From positions 1 through 64,000 of the forward strand of contig JASBYJ010000003.1 of the NCBI GenBank assembly GCA_029984035.1: 64,000 nt of DNA. The letters are read 5' to 3'. Under the pieces are notes generated by a model. The model was not told the origin of the DNA. It did not search any database and saw nothing but the letters and a program-made list of their open reading frames with translations. Of the stretch, positions 8,567 to 17,661 are shown one piece after another. How positions within the stretch are numbered: the stretch's first letter is position 1; every line of letters begins with the position of its first letter. The position numbers were made by a program, and so were the translations under genes. The DNA comes from Conchiformibius sp. GTDB taxonomy: Bacteria > Pseudomonadota > Gammaproteobacteria > Burkholderiales > Neisseriaceae.

Positions 8567-8848
8567 CTTTGGTATCCTTAAATCAAATACGCCAGTTTCA
8601 CCGCTTCCCCTTCCAGATAGTGCACCCGTCATCTTTGCTATCCTTGAATACGGCCACAAGCCGTATGCACCGTTTTGCTCAGATAGTGCACCCGTAATCT
8701 TTGGTATCCTTGAATCCAAGATGTGATTGGTTGTTTATTTTAAATCAGATAGTGCACCCGTAATCTTTGGTATCCTTGAATAAAATCGCGCCCGTCCATC
8801 TACACCCCCGCACAGATAGTGCACCCGTAATCTTTGGTATCCTTGAAT
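8548..8848 (-). CRISPR. Orphan CRISPR-like array, five 36-bp repeats and four spacers
   Basis: Repeats lie at 8548-8583, 8614-8649, 8680-8715, 8746-8781 and 8813-8848. On the plus strand each begins CAGATA and ends AAT, with ATCTTTG near the centre. The three right-hand copies are identical, the second has 2 mismatches and the leftmost has 5. The spacers (8584-8613, 8650-8679, 8716-8745, 8782-8812) are 30, 30, 30 and 31 bp and unrelated to each other. Repeat decay increases leftward, so the leader end should be on the right and transcription would run on the minus strand. The 36/30 geometry resembles type II (or V/VI) arrays, but the repeat is not the known N. meningitidis type II-C repeat and no cas gene is in the window. 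Confidence 0.72.
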
Positions 8849-8970
8849 AGATTTTACGGGGTAATTGCAGCTGCCTGAAAAGGTGTGCGGATTACACGCT
8901 AAAAATTGACGTTATCAGATAATACCCTTAGCATTAAGGGCTATTTTGAATCTCACCGGACTTCTCATTC

Positions 8971-10947
8971 ATGCAACCTTTGAAAACCATCGCGTTGACG
9001 GTAAGCGGCTTATTTGTTTTGCCTGCCGCAGCACAGACAAAAGAATGGCGGCCTTCGGAAACAGGCCCTGCCATGATGCAGCTGCAATCGTCTCCGCTGT
9101 CTGCCCAACGCCGCAATCACGACAGTATTTGGCAAAACCTGCGCCGCGGATTCGTGATGGGAGAAGTCAATTCCGAATTGGTACGCAGTCATGAAGAAAG
9201 GCTGGCATCCAACGCCGCCTATTTTAACCGCACCATCAACCGCAGTCTGCCGTATATGTACCACATTGTAAAAGAAGTGGAAAAACGCGGCATGCCTGCC
9301 GAAATTGCTTTGTTGCCGTTTATTGAAAGTGCCTATGTTACCCAAGCGCGGTCACATGTGGGTGCTTCGGGATTGTGGCAGTTTATGCCTGCCACAGGGC
9401 GGCGGTACGGTCTGGCGCAAACTTCGCTTTATGACGGCCGGCATGACGTTTACGCGGCCACCAATGCCGCTTTGAATTATCTGCAATATTTATACGGTAT
9501 GTTCGGCGACTGGTCATTGGCTCTGGCTGCCTACAACTGGGGAGAAGGCAGCGTCAGCAGGGCAGTGAAGCAGGCGCAGGCAGCCAATTTGCCGCCCACT
9601 TACGAAAATCTGAAAATGCCTGCGGAAACGCGCCATTATGTTCCCAAACTGTTGGCGGTGCGCAATTTGGTGAATATGCCGCAAGCATTCGGTATTGCAC
9701 TGCCTGAAATCAAAAACGAACCCTATTTCAAAGCGGTTAAAATCGAGCAGCCTTTGGATATCCGCGCCGCAGCACAATTAGCGGATATATCGGAAAATGA
9801 ATTTTTGGCACTCAACCCCGCTTTCAAAACCCCCGTGCTTACTCCCTACGACGGCGGACAATTGATGTTGCTGCCCGTTAACGCGGTAGGGACTTTCGAA
9901 AAAAACTACCGCAGCACAGACCCCAAGAAATTGTTGTCTTGGGATATTTTCACGCCGCACGAGCGCATGACGCTCAAACAGCTTGCCGAAAAAACAGGTG
10001 TCAGCGAAGCCGAACTCAAACGCATCAACAATATTAAAGGCAAACACATTGCCGCGGGAAGCAGCATCGTTATCAGCAAGAACAACGCATCGGGTTTGCA
10101 GGCGCAAACCGCAGGTTTCGCACAAAGCGACCCGTTTGAAAGCAATGCATTCCATTCGATATCGGTTACTTCCGCCGCACAATCGAGCGGTATTGCACCG
10201 CCTGTTTCCGTGTCGGTGGACAGTACGGTGGATTTTGTCGCACAAGGCAAAAGAGCGGCAGAGCGCAGCGGTTTGGATATGCACCGGCCCATCAGGCAGC
10301 CTGAAACTACCGCGGGCATAAGCGCAGATACGGTTTTGGTGCAAAATGGGTCTGTGAAAACAAACGGATTAATGCACACTTCGGCTAAAACGGTCGAAAA
10401 AACCGTAACACGCACGGTGAAATATACCGTAAAAAAAGGCGATACCTTAATCAGCATTGCCAAACGGCACAATATCGCCGCTGCCGATTTGATTGCCGCC
10501 AACGGCATTAAAAACAAAACGGTACGCATCGGACAAGTGCTCAAAATCCGTACCAGTGTGAAAGTTTCAGGCAGCCCCTCCGAAAAAACCGCAGCTACCG
10601 CCGTTGCCACGCATAAAGTCAAATCAGGCGAAACCCTAAGCAGCATTGCCCGACTGCATCACATAAGCGTGGCAGATTTAACCGCTGCCAACAACATCAA
10701 AGGCAACAACATCAAACCCGGACAAGTGCTGAAAATCGGGGGTAAAGCCGCTGCAAACGGCAAAACGGCGGCCAAAACCGCTGCTGCAAAAGTTTCAGGC
10801 AGCCAAACACCCGCACGATACACCGTTAAAAAAGGCGACACGCTCATCAGTATCGCCAGACGCCATCAGACAGACCTGAACACCTTGAAGCGTTTGAATC
10901 CCAACAGCAGCACCATCAAGCCCGGACAGGTTATCCGCCTGAAATAA
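8971..10947 (+). CDS. mltD: Membrane-bound lytic murein transglycosylase D with LysM repeats
   Basis: A 658-aa periplasmic muramidase that cleaves peptidoglycan to 1,6-anhydro-muropeptides. The N-terminus is a signal peptide ending about AAAQ at residue 22, without a lipobox. The SLT domain (about 90-240) has the catalytic glutamate in FIESAY (E119), then GASGLWQFMPATG and AYNWGEG. Three clear LysM modules start near residues 481, 546 and 612 (for example YTVKKGDTLISIAKRH), and a weaker one lies around 325-366; these bind glycan strands. Linkers between LysM units are Ala/Lys/Thr-rich. A TTGACG box at 8906-8911 with TAGCAT 17 bp later may be the promoter. No strong ribosome site precedes the ATG. 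hemB follows closely. Confidence 0.95.
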   Translation: MQPLKTIALTVSGLFVLPAAAQTKEWRPSETGPAMMQLQSSPLSAQRRNHDSIWQNLRRGFVMGEVNSELVRSHEERLASNAAYFNRTINRSLPYMYHIVKEVEKRGMPAEIALLPFIESAYVTQARSHVGASGLWQFMPATGRRYGLAQTSLYDGRHDVYAATNAALNYLQYLYGMFGDWSLALAAYNWGEGSVSRAVKQAQAANLPPTYENLKMPAETRHYVPKLLAVRNLVNMPQAFGIALPEIKNEPYFKAVKIEQPLDIRAAAQLADISENEFLALNPAFKTPVLTPYDGGQLMLLPVNAVGTFEKNYRSTDPKKLLSWDIFTPHERMTLKQLAEKTGVSEAELKRINNIKGKHIAAGSSIVISKNNASGLQAQTAGFAQSDPFESNAFHSISVTSAAQSSGIAPPVSVSVDSTVDFVAQGKRAAERSGLDMHRPIRQPETTAGISADTVLVQNGSVKTNGLMHTSAKTVEKTVTRTVKYTVKKGDTLISIAKRHNIAAADLIAANGIKNKTVRIGQVLKIRTSVKVSGSPSEKTAATAVATHKVKSGETLSSIARLHHISVADLTAANNIKGNNIKPGQVLKIGGKAAANGKTAAKTAAAKVSGSQTPARYTVKKGDTLISIARRHQTDLNTLKRLNPNSSTIKPGQVIRLK

Positions 10948-10979
10948 ATCATTTTGCAGCCTAAGTACAGGACAACCTT

Positions 10980-11990
10980 ATGAATTTCCCGACACGACAA
11001 GTACCGCTTTCCCGTATGCGCCGTATGCGTAAAGACGAATTTTCACGCCGTTTGATGCGTGAAAACGTATTGACTCCCGCCGATTTGATTTATCCCGTGT
11101 TTGTGCTGGAAGGGCGCAATCAAGAGCAAGACGTCCCTTCCATGCCGGGTGTGAAACGTCAAAGCGTTGATATTTTGTTGAAAACCGCCGAAGAAGCCCT
11201 GCGCTTGGGTATTCCCATGTTGGCATTATTTCCCGTAGTAACCCGCAATAAAACCGCTGCGGCAGAAGAAGCCTACAATCCCGAGGGCTTGGTACAAACC
11301 GCTGTACGTACGTTGCGGCGGGAATTTCCCGAACTCGGCGTTATGACCGATGTTGCCCTCGATCCCTACACTTTAAGCGGCCAAGACGGACTCACCGATG
11401 AAAACGGCTATGTTTTGAATGACGAAACCGTAGCCGTATTGGTCAAACAAGCCCTAAGCCATGCCGAAGCAGGCGCACAGGTGGTCGCCCCTTCCGATAT
11501 GATGGACGGCCGCATCGGTGCCATCCGCAACGCTTTGGAAGCGGCAGGGCATATCCACACCCGCATTATGGCGTATTCCGCCAAATACGCTTCCGCCTTT
11601 TACGGGCCGTTCCGCGACGCAGTCGGCAGCGCAGGCAATTTGGGCAAATCCGGCAAGGAAAGCTACCAAATGGATCCCGCCAACAGTAACGAAGCCCTGC
11701 ACGAAGTGGCTTTGGATATTGCCGAAGGCGCCGATATGGTGATGGTGAAACCCGGTTTGCCTTATTTGGACGTAGTGCGCCGCGTTAAAGACGAATTCGG
11801 CGTACCGACTTATGCTTATCAGGTGTCGGGCGAATACGCCATGCTTCAGGCAGCCATAGGCAACGGCTGGCTGGACGGCGACAAAGTGATTTTGGAAAGC
11901 CTGCTTGCTTTCAAACGCGCCGGTGCAGACGGCATTTTGACTTACTTTGCCGTACAAGCCGCACAACTGCTGCAATCCCGAACCTACTAA
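10980..11990 (+). CDS. hemB: Porphobilinogen synthase (delta-aminolevulinic acid dehydratase)
   Basis: A 336-aa TIM-barrel enzyme that joins two 5-aminolevulinate molecules into porphobilinogen for haem synthesis in the cytoplasm. The two active-site lysines are in SAKYASAFYGPFRDA (near 199) and MVMVKPGLP (near 256). The metal-site segment reads DVALDPYTLSGQDG: the cysteines of the zinc enzymes are replaced by Ala and Asp, as in the magnesium-dependent Pseudomonas type. Start: ATG 33 bp after mltD, with AGGACAACCTT upstream. Paired uptake sequences follow the stop. Confidence 0.97.
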   Translation: MNFPTRQVPLSRMRRMRKDEFSRRLMRENVLTPADLIYPVFVLEGRNQEQDVPSMPGVKRQSVDILLKTAEEALRLGIPMLALFPVVTRNKTAAAEEAYNPEGLVQTAVRTLRREFPELGVMTDVALDPYTLSGQDGLTDENGYVLNDETVAVLVKQALSHAEAGAQVVAPSDMMDGRIGAIRNALEAAGHIHTRIMAYSAKYASAFYGPFRDAVGSAGNLGKSGKESYQMDPANSNEALHEVALDIAEGADMVMVKPGLPYLDVVRRVKDEFGVPTYAYQVSGEYAMLQAAIGNGWLDGDKVILESLLAFKRAGADGILTYFAVQAAQLLQSRTY

Positions 11991-12247
11991 ACCTTTTCAG
12001 GCAGCCTTATCAAACGCATTTTCAGGCTGCCTGAAAGTTTACCGGTCGGCATCGCATTGAATCAAAACATGAAAAACATCATGCAATATTGTGCCGACTC
12101 ATTATTCGACAGTTGCAACAGAAGCCGTCCGAATGATTCACTGATGCAAATCAAACGCCAATCTTCCGTATCATCGTACTGCCGCCCGTTATAGCCCTTA
12201 TGCCCGCATTTCAGGCAGCCTGAAACAACGCACCATTTCATCCGACC

Positions 12248-13045
12248 ATGACACATCCCTACCGCCGCTCCCGTTTTTTCCGCACGCTTTTGCCCGATGC
12301 CAACGTATCCGAAAGCGGCAATATCCGCTCCCTGCATTTAGGCACCGCCACGGTTCAAAGCTCCATGAATATCCATCATCCCGCCGAGCTGGTATTGTCT
12401 TACAGCCGCGCCATGATGGCATGGCTGCTTTTTACCGATGTTTTGCCGCAACACATCACCCACATCGGCTTGGGCGGCGGCTCGTTTGCGCGTTGGATTG
12501 CCGCCCATCTGCCGCAAACCCGGCAAAGCGCGGTAGAAATCAATCCCCAAGTGATTGCCATTGCGCGTACCTCGTTTTGCCTGCCGCCCGAAAACGGACA
12601 ATTTGAAATCATCGAAGCCGACGGCGCACAATATGTCAAAATCCTGCGCGGCAGCACCGATGTCATATTGGTCGATGCCTTTGACGGCGTGCAGATTATT
12701 GACGAAATGGTTGAAAACGAGTTTTTTGCCGACTGCCGCCGCGCACTTTCCGACAAAGGGATTTTCGTTACCAACTGGTGGAGCGGCGACAAACGCTATG
12801 CCTTGTTTATCGAACGGCTGCGGCAGGTGTTTGACGGCCGCGTACTGGCGGTACCTGCCGAAACTCACGGCAACGTAGCCGTATTGGCTTTTCAGGCAGC
12901 ACCCGCCGTCAATGATTGGGACAAGCTGAAAAAGCATGCCGACCAATTAAGCGGACAATACGGCTTGGATTTCCGCCGTATGCTCGCTGCCGCCAAAGCG
13001 CAAAATCCGCATGGCGGCAAGGGATTTCGCTTTCAGGCTGCCTGA
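12248..13045 (+). CDS. Spermidine/spermine synthase-like protein
   Basis: A 265-aa protein of the polyamine synthase (SpeE-like) methyltransferase fold. HIGLGGGSFARWI is the nucleotide loop, SAVEINPQVIAIAR carries the acidic residue after strand 2, and DVILVDAFDGVQI matches the SpeE-type active-site strand. The N-terminal beta-hairpin domain is shortened, and no ornithine/arginine decarboxylase gene lies nearby, so whether it makes a polyamine is unclear. The ribosome site is weak (CATCCGACC before the ATG). The 258-bp gap from hemB holds a pair of inverted uptake sequences near 11997-12038. Confidence 0.82.
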   Translation: MTHPYRRSRFFRTLLPDANVSESGNIRSLHLGTATVQSSMNIHHPAELVLSYSRAMMAWLLFTDVLPQHITHIGLGGGSFARWIAAHLPQTRQSAVEINPQVIAIARTSFCLPPENGQFEIIEADGAQYVKILRGSTDVILVDAFDGVQIIDEMVENEFFADCRRALSDKGIFVTNWWSGDKRYALFIERLRQVFDGRVLAVPAETHGNVAVLAFQAAPAVNDWDKLKKHADQLSGQYGLDFRRMLAAAKAQNPHGGKGFRFQAA

Positions 13046-13597
13046 AAGCTGCCGAATACAACACGAAATATCCCCTGTTTTCCAATCCGCAAACTAAGAT
13101 AGCCGCATCACAGAGAGTGATACGGTTTGCCGAAAACGGCAGCCAAACCAATCGACAGATGCCCTGATAAAATACAAACATAAACGATAATGCCCGAGCA
13201 GGCGCAAAGCAAATATGCAAGACATGATTGGCAAAACCGTCATACGGTTTATCCGATATGGAAATGGAATAAGCAAGGCTGCCTGAAAACTTCAGGCAGC
13301 CTTTTCTATCGCCGTCTCAAGACTTTGATGCATTTAATCGGAAGGTGCTGATTCTGCAAAAATTCAGCATATACGGTTATTGACCGTATCTATGCCGCTA
13401 CGTATCTATGCCGCTACGATATCCACCATTCGCCTTCCCGCCTAATTCAACCACCTTCGGCAACATGGTCAATGCAAGTCATATTACATTCCCATCAATA
13501 CCGATAAATTACTTTCTGTTTTAAAATAATGAGTTGCTGCTACCGCTGCATCAAACAAAGATGGCTTTACCGCACTCTGCCGCCGTTTGGGCAACAG
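13046..13597. other. Gap between convergent genes, with terminator and a short tandem duplication
   Basis: About 550 bp with no supported gene. It contains the paired-uptake-sequence terminator at 13275-13303 and an exact 16-bp direct duplication, CGTATCTATGCCGCTA, at 13385-13400 and 13401-13416. The small frames here have no ribosome site or recognisable product. Confidence 0.55.
13275..13303 (+). terminator. Paired uptake sequences with T-run
   Basis: AAGGCTGCCTGAA (13275-13287) pairs with TTCAGGCAGCCTT (13291-13303), followed by TTTCT. The stem contains the uptake sequence in both orientations. Confidence 0.75.
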
Positions 13598-14443
13598 CTA
13601 TCGAACGGCATATTCCAACACGAAATGCCCGCCTTCGTCTTGTTGCAAAATGCGAGTGAGTTCCGGCAATGCCGTTTTCAAAGTTTGTGCCAGCGTATAG
13701 GGCGGATTGAGCACAAACATACCGCTGCCGTGCATACCGAAACCGTCCGCTTGAGGTGCGCGGACGTGCAACTCCGCACGCACGTAATTTTCAGGCAGCA
13801 ATTGATGCAGCTGTTCAGGCAGCCTGATGCTTTCTTCGCGGCTCAAGCAGGGATACCATACCAAATAGCATCCTGTTGCAAAACGCTTTAAGGCTTCTTT
13901 AAGCGTTTGAACCGTGCGGCCGTAATCCTGTTTCTGCTCGTAAGGCGGGTCAATCAGCACCACTGCGCGGCGCGTAGCCGGCGGCAGCAAAGCCAGCAGA
14001 CCCTGATAACCGTCCTCCTGTTTAATCAGGCCGCGCCGCCCCAAGCCTGCCTCCTGCATATTGTTGCGCAAATATTGGATATCGGCAGGATGCAGCTCAA
14101 ACAGCCGCAATTTGTCGCTTGCGCGCAGCATACTGTTAGCCAGCCAAGGCGAACCGCAATACAAGTGTTGTTCAGGCAGGCAGGAGCGGACGTGCTGCAA
14201 AAAGGCGTGCAGGCTTTCAGGCAGCCCGCCTTGCTGCTGCAAACGGCCGATACCGTGGCGGTATTCGCCTATTTTTTGCGCTTCGCCGCTGTGCAAATCG
14301 TAAAGCCCTGCGCCGCTGTGTGTATCGATATACCAATAAGGCTTGTCTTTTTGATTGAAATAATCCAGCACGGAATACAGGACAAAATGTTTTAAAACAT
14401 CGGCATGGTTGCCGGCATGGAAGGCGTGGCGGTAGCTGAGCAT
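13598..14443 (-). CDS. rlmJ: 23S rRNA (adenine-2030-N6) methyltransferase
   Basis: A 281-aa SAM-dependent enzyme that methylates A2030 of 23S rRNA. The family start LSYRHAFHAGNHADVLKH is present, followed by YIDTHSGAGLYDL (SAM motif) and the catalytic VLIDPPYE (an NPPY-type motif), with CYLVWYPC downstream. Length matches E. coli RlmJ. Divergent from tig; the 124 bp between them carry an uptake sequence. Confidence 0.95.
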   Translation of the reverse strand: MLSYRHAFHAGNHADVLKHFVLYSVLDYFNQKDKPYWYIDTHSGAGLYDLHSGEAQKIGEYRHGIGRLQQQGGLPESLHAFLQHVRSCLPEQHLYCGSPWLANSMLRASDKLRLFELHPADIQYLRNNMQEAGLGRRGLIKQEDGYQGLLALLPPATRRAVVLIDPPYEQKQDYGRTVQTLKEALKRFATGCYLVWYPCLSREESIRLPEQLHQLLPENYVRAELHVRAPQADGFGMHGSGMFVLNPPYTLAQTLKTALPELTRILQQDEGGHFVLEYAVR

Positions 14444-14567
14444 GATGTGCTTTCAGACAGCGGAAAAGCGTTATTTTATCGGTTTCAGGCTGCCTGAAAA
14501 ACATTTGTGTGGTAAACTTCGCCGTTTTGAATTTTCCTGAACATTTGACAATTTAAGAAAGGCTGCC

Positions 14568-15875
14568 ATGAGCGCAACTGTTGAACAATTGGAAAAACTG
14601 GAACGCAAAGTAACCGTTTCCCTGCCTTGGAAAGATATTAACGCCGAAATCGACAAGCGTTTGAAACAAGCCCAACGCCGCGTGCGCATCGACGGCTTCC
14701 GCCCCGGCAAGGCACCCTTGAAAATGGTGGCTTCCATGTACGGCGCGTCTATCCAAAACGATGCGATGAACGACTTGGCGCAAGACGCGTTTTTCAAACT
14801 GGCCGAAGAACAAAAATTACGCGTTGCCTCTTTGCTGCGCGTAGAGCCGGTTGAAGGCCAAAACGATGCGGAAAACTTCCATGCCGCATTTGTATTTGAA
14901 ACGTTCCCCGAAGTGAAGATTGCCGATTTGTCTGCTTTGGAAATTGAAAAACACGTTGCCGAAGTGGGTGATGCAGAAGTGGACCAAACCGTTGACATTT
15001 TGCGCAAGCAACGCACCCGCTACAACCGCGTGGAACGTGCTGCTCAAAACGGCGACCGCGTCATTATCGATTTTGAAGGAAAAATTGACGGAGAAGCCTT
15101 TGCGGGCGGCACTTCGAAAAACTATCCTTTCGTATTGGGTCAAGGCCAGATGCTGCCTGAATTCGAAGCGGGCGTGGCCGGCTTGAAAGAAGGCGAAAGC
15201 AAAGACGTGGAAGTGAATTTCCCCGAAGACTACCACGGTAAAGACGTAGCGGGCAAAACCGCCGTGTTCACCATCAGCGTCAGCAATGTTGCCGAAGCCG
15301 TGCTGCCTGAAGTGGATAGCGAATTTGCCAAATCTTTGGGCATTGCGGACGGCGATGTAGCCAAAATGCGCGAGGAAGTGAAGAAAAATGTCGGCCGTGA
15401 AGTCAAACGCCGCGTAGATGCCAAAAATACCGAAGCGGTGATGAACGCTCTGCGTGCGGCACACAGCTTTGATTTGCCTGCCGCATTGGTTCGCGACGAA
15501 GCCAACCGCCTGGCTGAAGAAATGAAGCAAAACTTTATTCAGCAGGGCATGGATGCAAAAGATTTGAACCTGCCTGCCGAAATGTTCAATGAACGCGCTT
15601 CGGAACGTGTGGCGCTCGGCTTGATTTTGCCTGTCTTGATTGAAGAAAACGGTTTGCAAGCCACTGACGAACAAATCAAAGCTCTGGTGGCGGAATTTGC
15701 CGAAAGCTACGAAGACCCGAAAGAAGTGGAAGAATGGTATTTTGCCGACCGCCAACGCTTGCAAGGTCCGAGCAATTTGGCTACCGAAGCCAATGTTGTG
15801 GCTTTCGTATTGGATAAGGCTAAAACCGTTGAAAAGAAATTGTCTTTTGACGAAGTGATGGGCTCGGCTGCCTGA
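14568..15875 (+). CDS. tig: Trigger factor, ribosome-associated chaperone
   Basis: A 435-aa chaperone and peptidyl-prolyl isomerase that docks at the ribosomal exit tunnel. The ribosome-binding domain (1-110) contains GFRPGKAPLKMV. The FKBP-type isomerase domain (about 150-240) reads RVIIDFEGKIDGEAFAGG...LPEFEAGVAGLKEGE. The C-terminal arms are helical and charged. AAGAAAGG precedes the ATG. In many bacteria tig is followed by clpP-clpX; here a terminator and the convergent rpoH follow instead. Confidence 0.97.
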   Translation: MSATVEQLEKLERKVTVSLPWKDINAEIDKRLKQAQRRVRIDGFRPGKAPLKMVASMYGASIQNDAMNDLAQDAFFKLAEEQKLRVASLLRVEPVEGQNDAENFHAAFVFETFPEVKIADLSALEIEKHVAEVGDAEVDQTVDILRKQRTRYNRVERAAQNGDRVIIDFEGKIDGEAFAGGTSKNYPFVLGQGQMLPEFEAGVAGLKEGESKDVEVNFPEDYHGKDVAGKTAVFTISVSNVAEAVLPEVDSEFAKSLGIADGDVAKMREEVKKNVGREVKRRVDAKNTEAVMNALRAAHSFDLPAALVRDEANRLAEEMKQNFIQQGMDAKDLNLPAEMFNERASERVALGLILPVLIEENGLQATDEQIKALVAEFAESYEDPKEVEEWYFADRQRLQGPSNLATEANVVAFVLDKAKTVEKKLSFDEVMGSAA

Positions 15876-15890
15876 AAAACAGTTTGAATT

Positions 15891-15918
15891 AAAAAAGCAC
15901 CCGAAAGGGTGCTTTTTT
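15891..15918 (+). terminator. Intrinsic terminator after tig
   Basis: AAAAAAGCACCC (15891-15902), a GAAA tetraloop, then GGGTGCTTTTTT (15907-15918): perfect 12-bp stem, usable in both directions. Confidence 0.92.
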
Positions 15919-16065
15919 GTTGCGGCTGATTCTATCGGTAAAGTTTGCGATACTTCATGAGTTTATAGGCGGCTTTGCTTTTGCCGCGGCCTGCATTTGA
16001 ATGAATAGCCGTTCAGGCTGCCTGAAAACCGATACGGAAACTTCCCGGTTTTAATCAATGCCGTT

Positions 16066-16938
16066 TCAAATTAAACAGTTTTCTTTTTCTGCGGCCAAGA
16101 AAGTGCGTAATTTCTCAATTGCTTTGGCTTCGATTTGGCGGATTCGCTCTGCAGAAACACCGTATTCGTCAGCCAGCTGGTGCAATGTCAAACCGCTGTC
16201 ATCTTGCAGCCAACGGCTTTTAACAATGTTTCTGCTGCGTTCGTCCAATTGCATCAACGCATTGTTCAAGCCTTCGGTTTGCAGGCTGTAATGCGCTTGC
16301 TGCGCCAATTGGTTTTCAGGCGTACTGTTTTCGTCATCCAGCCAATCTATCGGCGCATAGCTGTCTTCGTCTTGGTTGCTGTTATCGGCAAGCAAGCCGA
16401 TGTCGCGCCCGGTCATGCGCTGCTCCATCTCCATGACTTCAGACAGCTTGACGCCCAAATCATCCGCAATGGCCTGCGCTTCTTTCGGACTTAATGCATT
16501 CAGGCTGCTGCGCATACTGCGCAAATTGAAAAACAGTTTGCGTTGGGGCTTGGTAGTGGCAATGCGGACCAAGCGCCAGTTTTTCAGGATAAATTCATGA
16601 ATTTCGGCTTTAATCCAATGCACTGCAAAAGAAAACAAACGCGCCCCCCGCGAAGGCTCATAGCGTTTAACCGCTTTCATCAAACCGATATTACCCTCTT
16701 GAATCAAGTCGGCTTGATTTAATCCGTAACCGTCGTAGCCTCTGGCAATGGAAACCACTACACGCAAATGCGATAAAATCAGCTGTTTGGCAGCCTCCAA
16801 ATCGCCTTGCAATCTGCGTTTGGCCAATTCGGTTTCCTCTTCCGCGCTGAGCATGGGCAGACTGTTTACGGTGTGGATGTATTGTTCGAGACTGCCTGCG
16901 CCGCCGACAGCAGGCAAAGTGAGTGCGTTAGATATCAT
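16066..16938 (-). CDS. rpoH: RNA polymerase heat-shock sigma factor (sigma-32)
   Basis: A 290-aa group 3-like sigma factor directing heat-shock transcription. Region 2 includes DLIQEGNIGLMKAVKRYEP and FSFAVHWIKAEIHEFIL, the latter part of the -10 recognition helix. The RpoH box QRKLFFNLR is present. Region 4 ends with a helix-turn-helix LHQLADEYGVSAERIRQIEAKA. The ATG at 16938 is chosen because GAGGA lies 7 nt upstream; the frame extends 12 codons further. The upstream gap to fis (about 450 bp) is AT-rich. Confidence 0.95.
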   Translation of the reverse strand: MISNALTLPAVGGAGSLEQYIHTVNSLPMLSAEEETELAKRRLQGDLEAAKQLILSHLRVVVSIARGYDGYGLNQADLIQEGNIGLMKAVKRYEPSRGARLFSFAVHWIKAEIHEFILKNWRLVRIATTKPQRKLFFNLRSMRSSLNALSPKEAQAIADDLGVKLSEVMEMEQRMTGRDIGLLADNSNQDEDSYAPIDWLDDENSTPENQLAQQAHYSLQTEGLNNALMQLDERSRNIVKSRWLQDDSGLTLHQLADEYGVSAERIRQIEAKAIEKLRTFLAAEKENCLI

Positions 16939-17389
16939 GATGTTTCCTCTCGTTATTCTTATGGATTTACCCAAAGGTAAACTGGGTAATCATACACATT
17001 TTCTCGATTAAATCAATATACTATTTGTGAATTTAAGAAAAATTTCAGTGTAAATTTATTAAGAATTTCCTTTTATTCAGGATTTCCTTGCTTTGTCTGT
17101 TACTTTAGTTAAAGAAGGCATTAGGTTTAACGGATGAACATATCGCAGCAAAGTATATATTTACGGCATTTATTTTTAAATAATTGTTATATATGGATTA
17201 TTTTATAAAATCCTGATTGTTTTTTCTGATTTTCAGTGTATTTGTTTCCAAATCACGGGCGCATTGCATTTTCAGGCAGCCTGATAGGGATAGAACTGCG
17301 TAAAAACAGTGTGAAGTTTCAGGCAGCCAAATGCAAAGCTGCCTGAAAAACGTTAAAATACGTTTCTTTGCTTTTTTGTGTGTAAGCCC
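16939..17389. other. AT-rich divergent intergenic region between rpoH and fis
   Basis: About 450 bp, strongly AT-rich between 17000 and 17220, with uptake sequences clustered at 17270-17350. No gene is supported. It must carry the promoters of both flanking regulator genes. Confidence 0.5.
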
Positions 17390-17629
17390 ATGGAAACCAC
17401 TTCCGATATCGCCGCCTGCATCACCCGCAATTTGACGCGCTATTTTCAGGATTTGGACGGCCAAGTTCCTTGCAATGTTTATGAAATGGTATTGCTTCAA
17501 GTAGAAAAACCTCTTTTAATCAAAGTATTGGAACAATGCGGCGGCAACCGTTCACAAGCGGCGAGAATGCTGGGATTGAACCGCAATACCTTGCGTAAAA
17601 AATTATTGCAGCACGGTTTGGACGAGTAA
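17390..17629 (+). CDS. fis: Fis-family nucleoid-associated DNA-binding protein
   Basis: A 79-aa protein. The C-terminal helix-turn-helix NRSQAARMLGLNRNTLRKKL is the Fis signature and the preceding helices (VYEMVLLQVEKPLLIKVLEQCGG) form the dimer core. Fis bends DNA and activates rRNA and other promoters; DNA bending is family knowledge. The ATG at 17390 gives the typical neisserial length; a GTG at 17378 is in frame. No clear ribosome site is visible. dusB, the usual upstream partner in enterics, is absent. Confidence 0.9.
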   Translation: METTSDIAACITRNLTRYFQDLDGQVPCNVYEMVLLQVEKPLLIKVLEQCGGNRSQAARMLGLNRNTLRKKLLQHGLDE

Positions 17630-17661
17630 TTTTCAGGCAGCGTCATGTTGTATATCGCATT

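Noticed and set aside
8567..8719. 51-residue N-terminal extension of the methyltransferase
   Set aside because: It is a translation of the repeats and spacers (IPKITGALS repeated every 22 residues); the internal ATG at 8566 has a better ribosome site.
8548..8848. Assignment of the array to the N. meningitidis type II-C system
   Set aside because: The 36/30 geometry agrees, but the repeat bases do not match that repeat as I know it, and no cas9 is present in the window.
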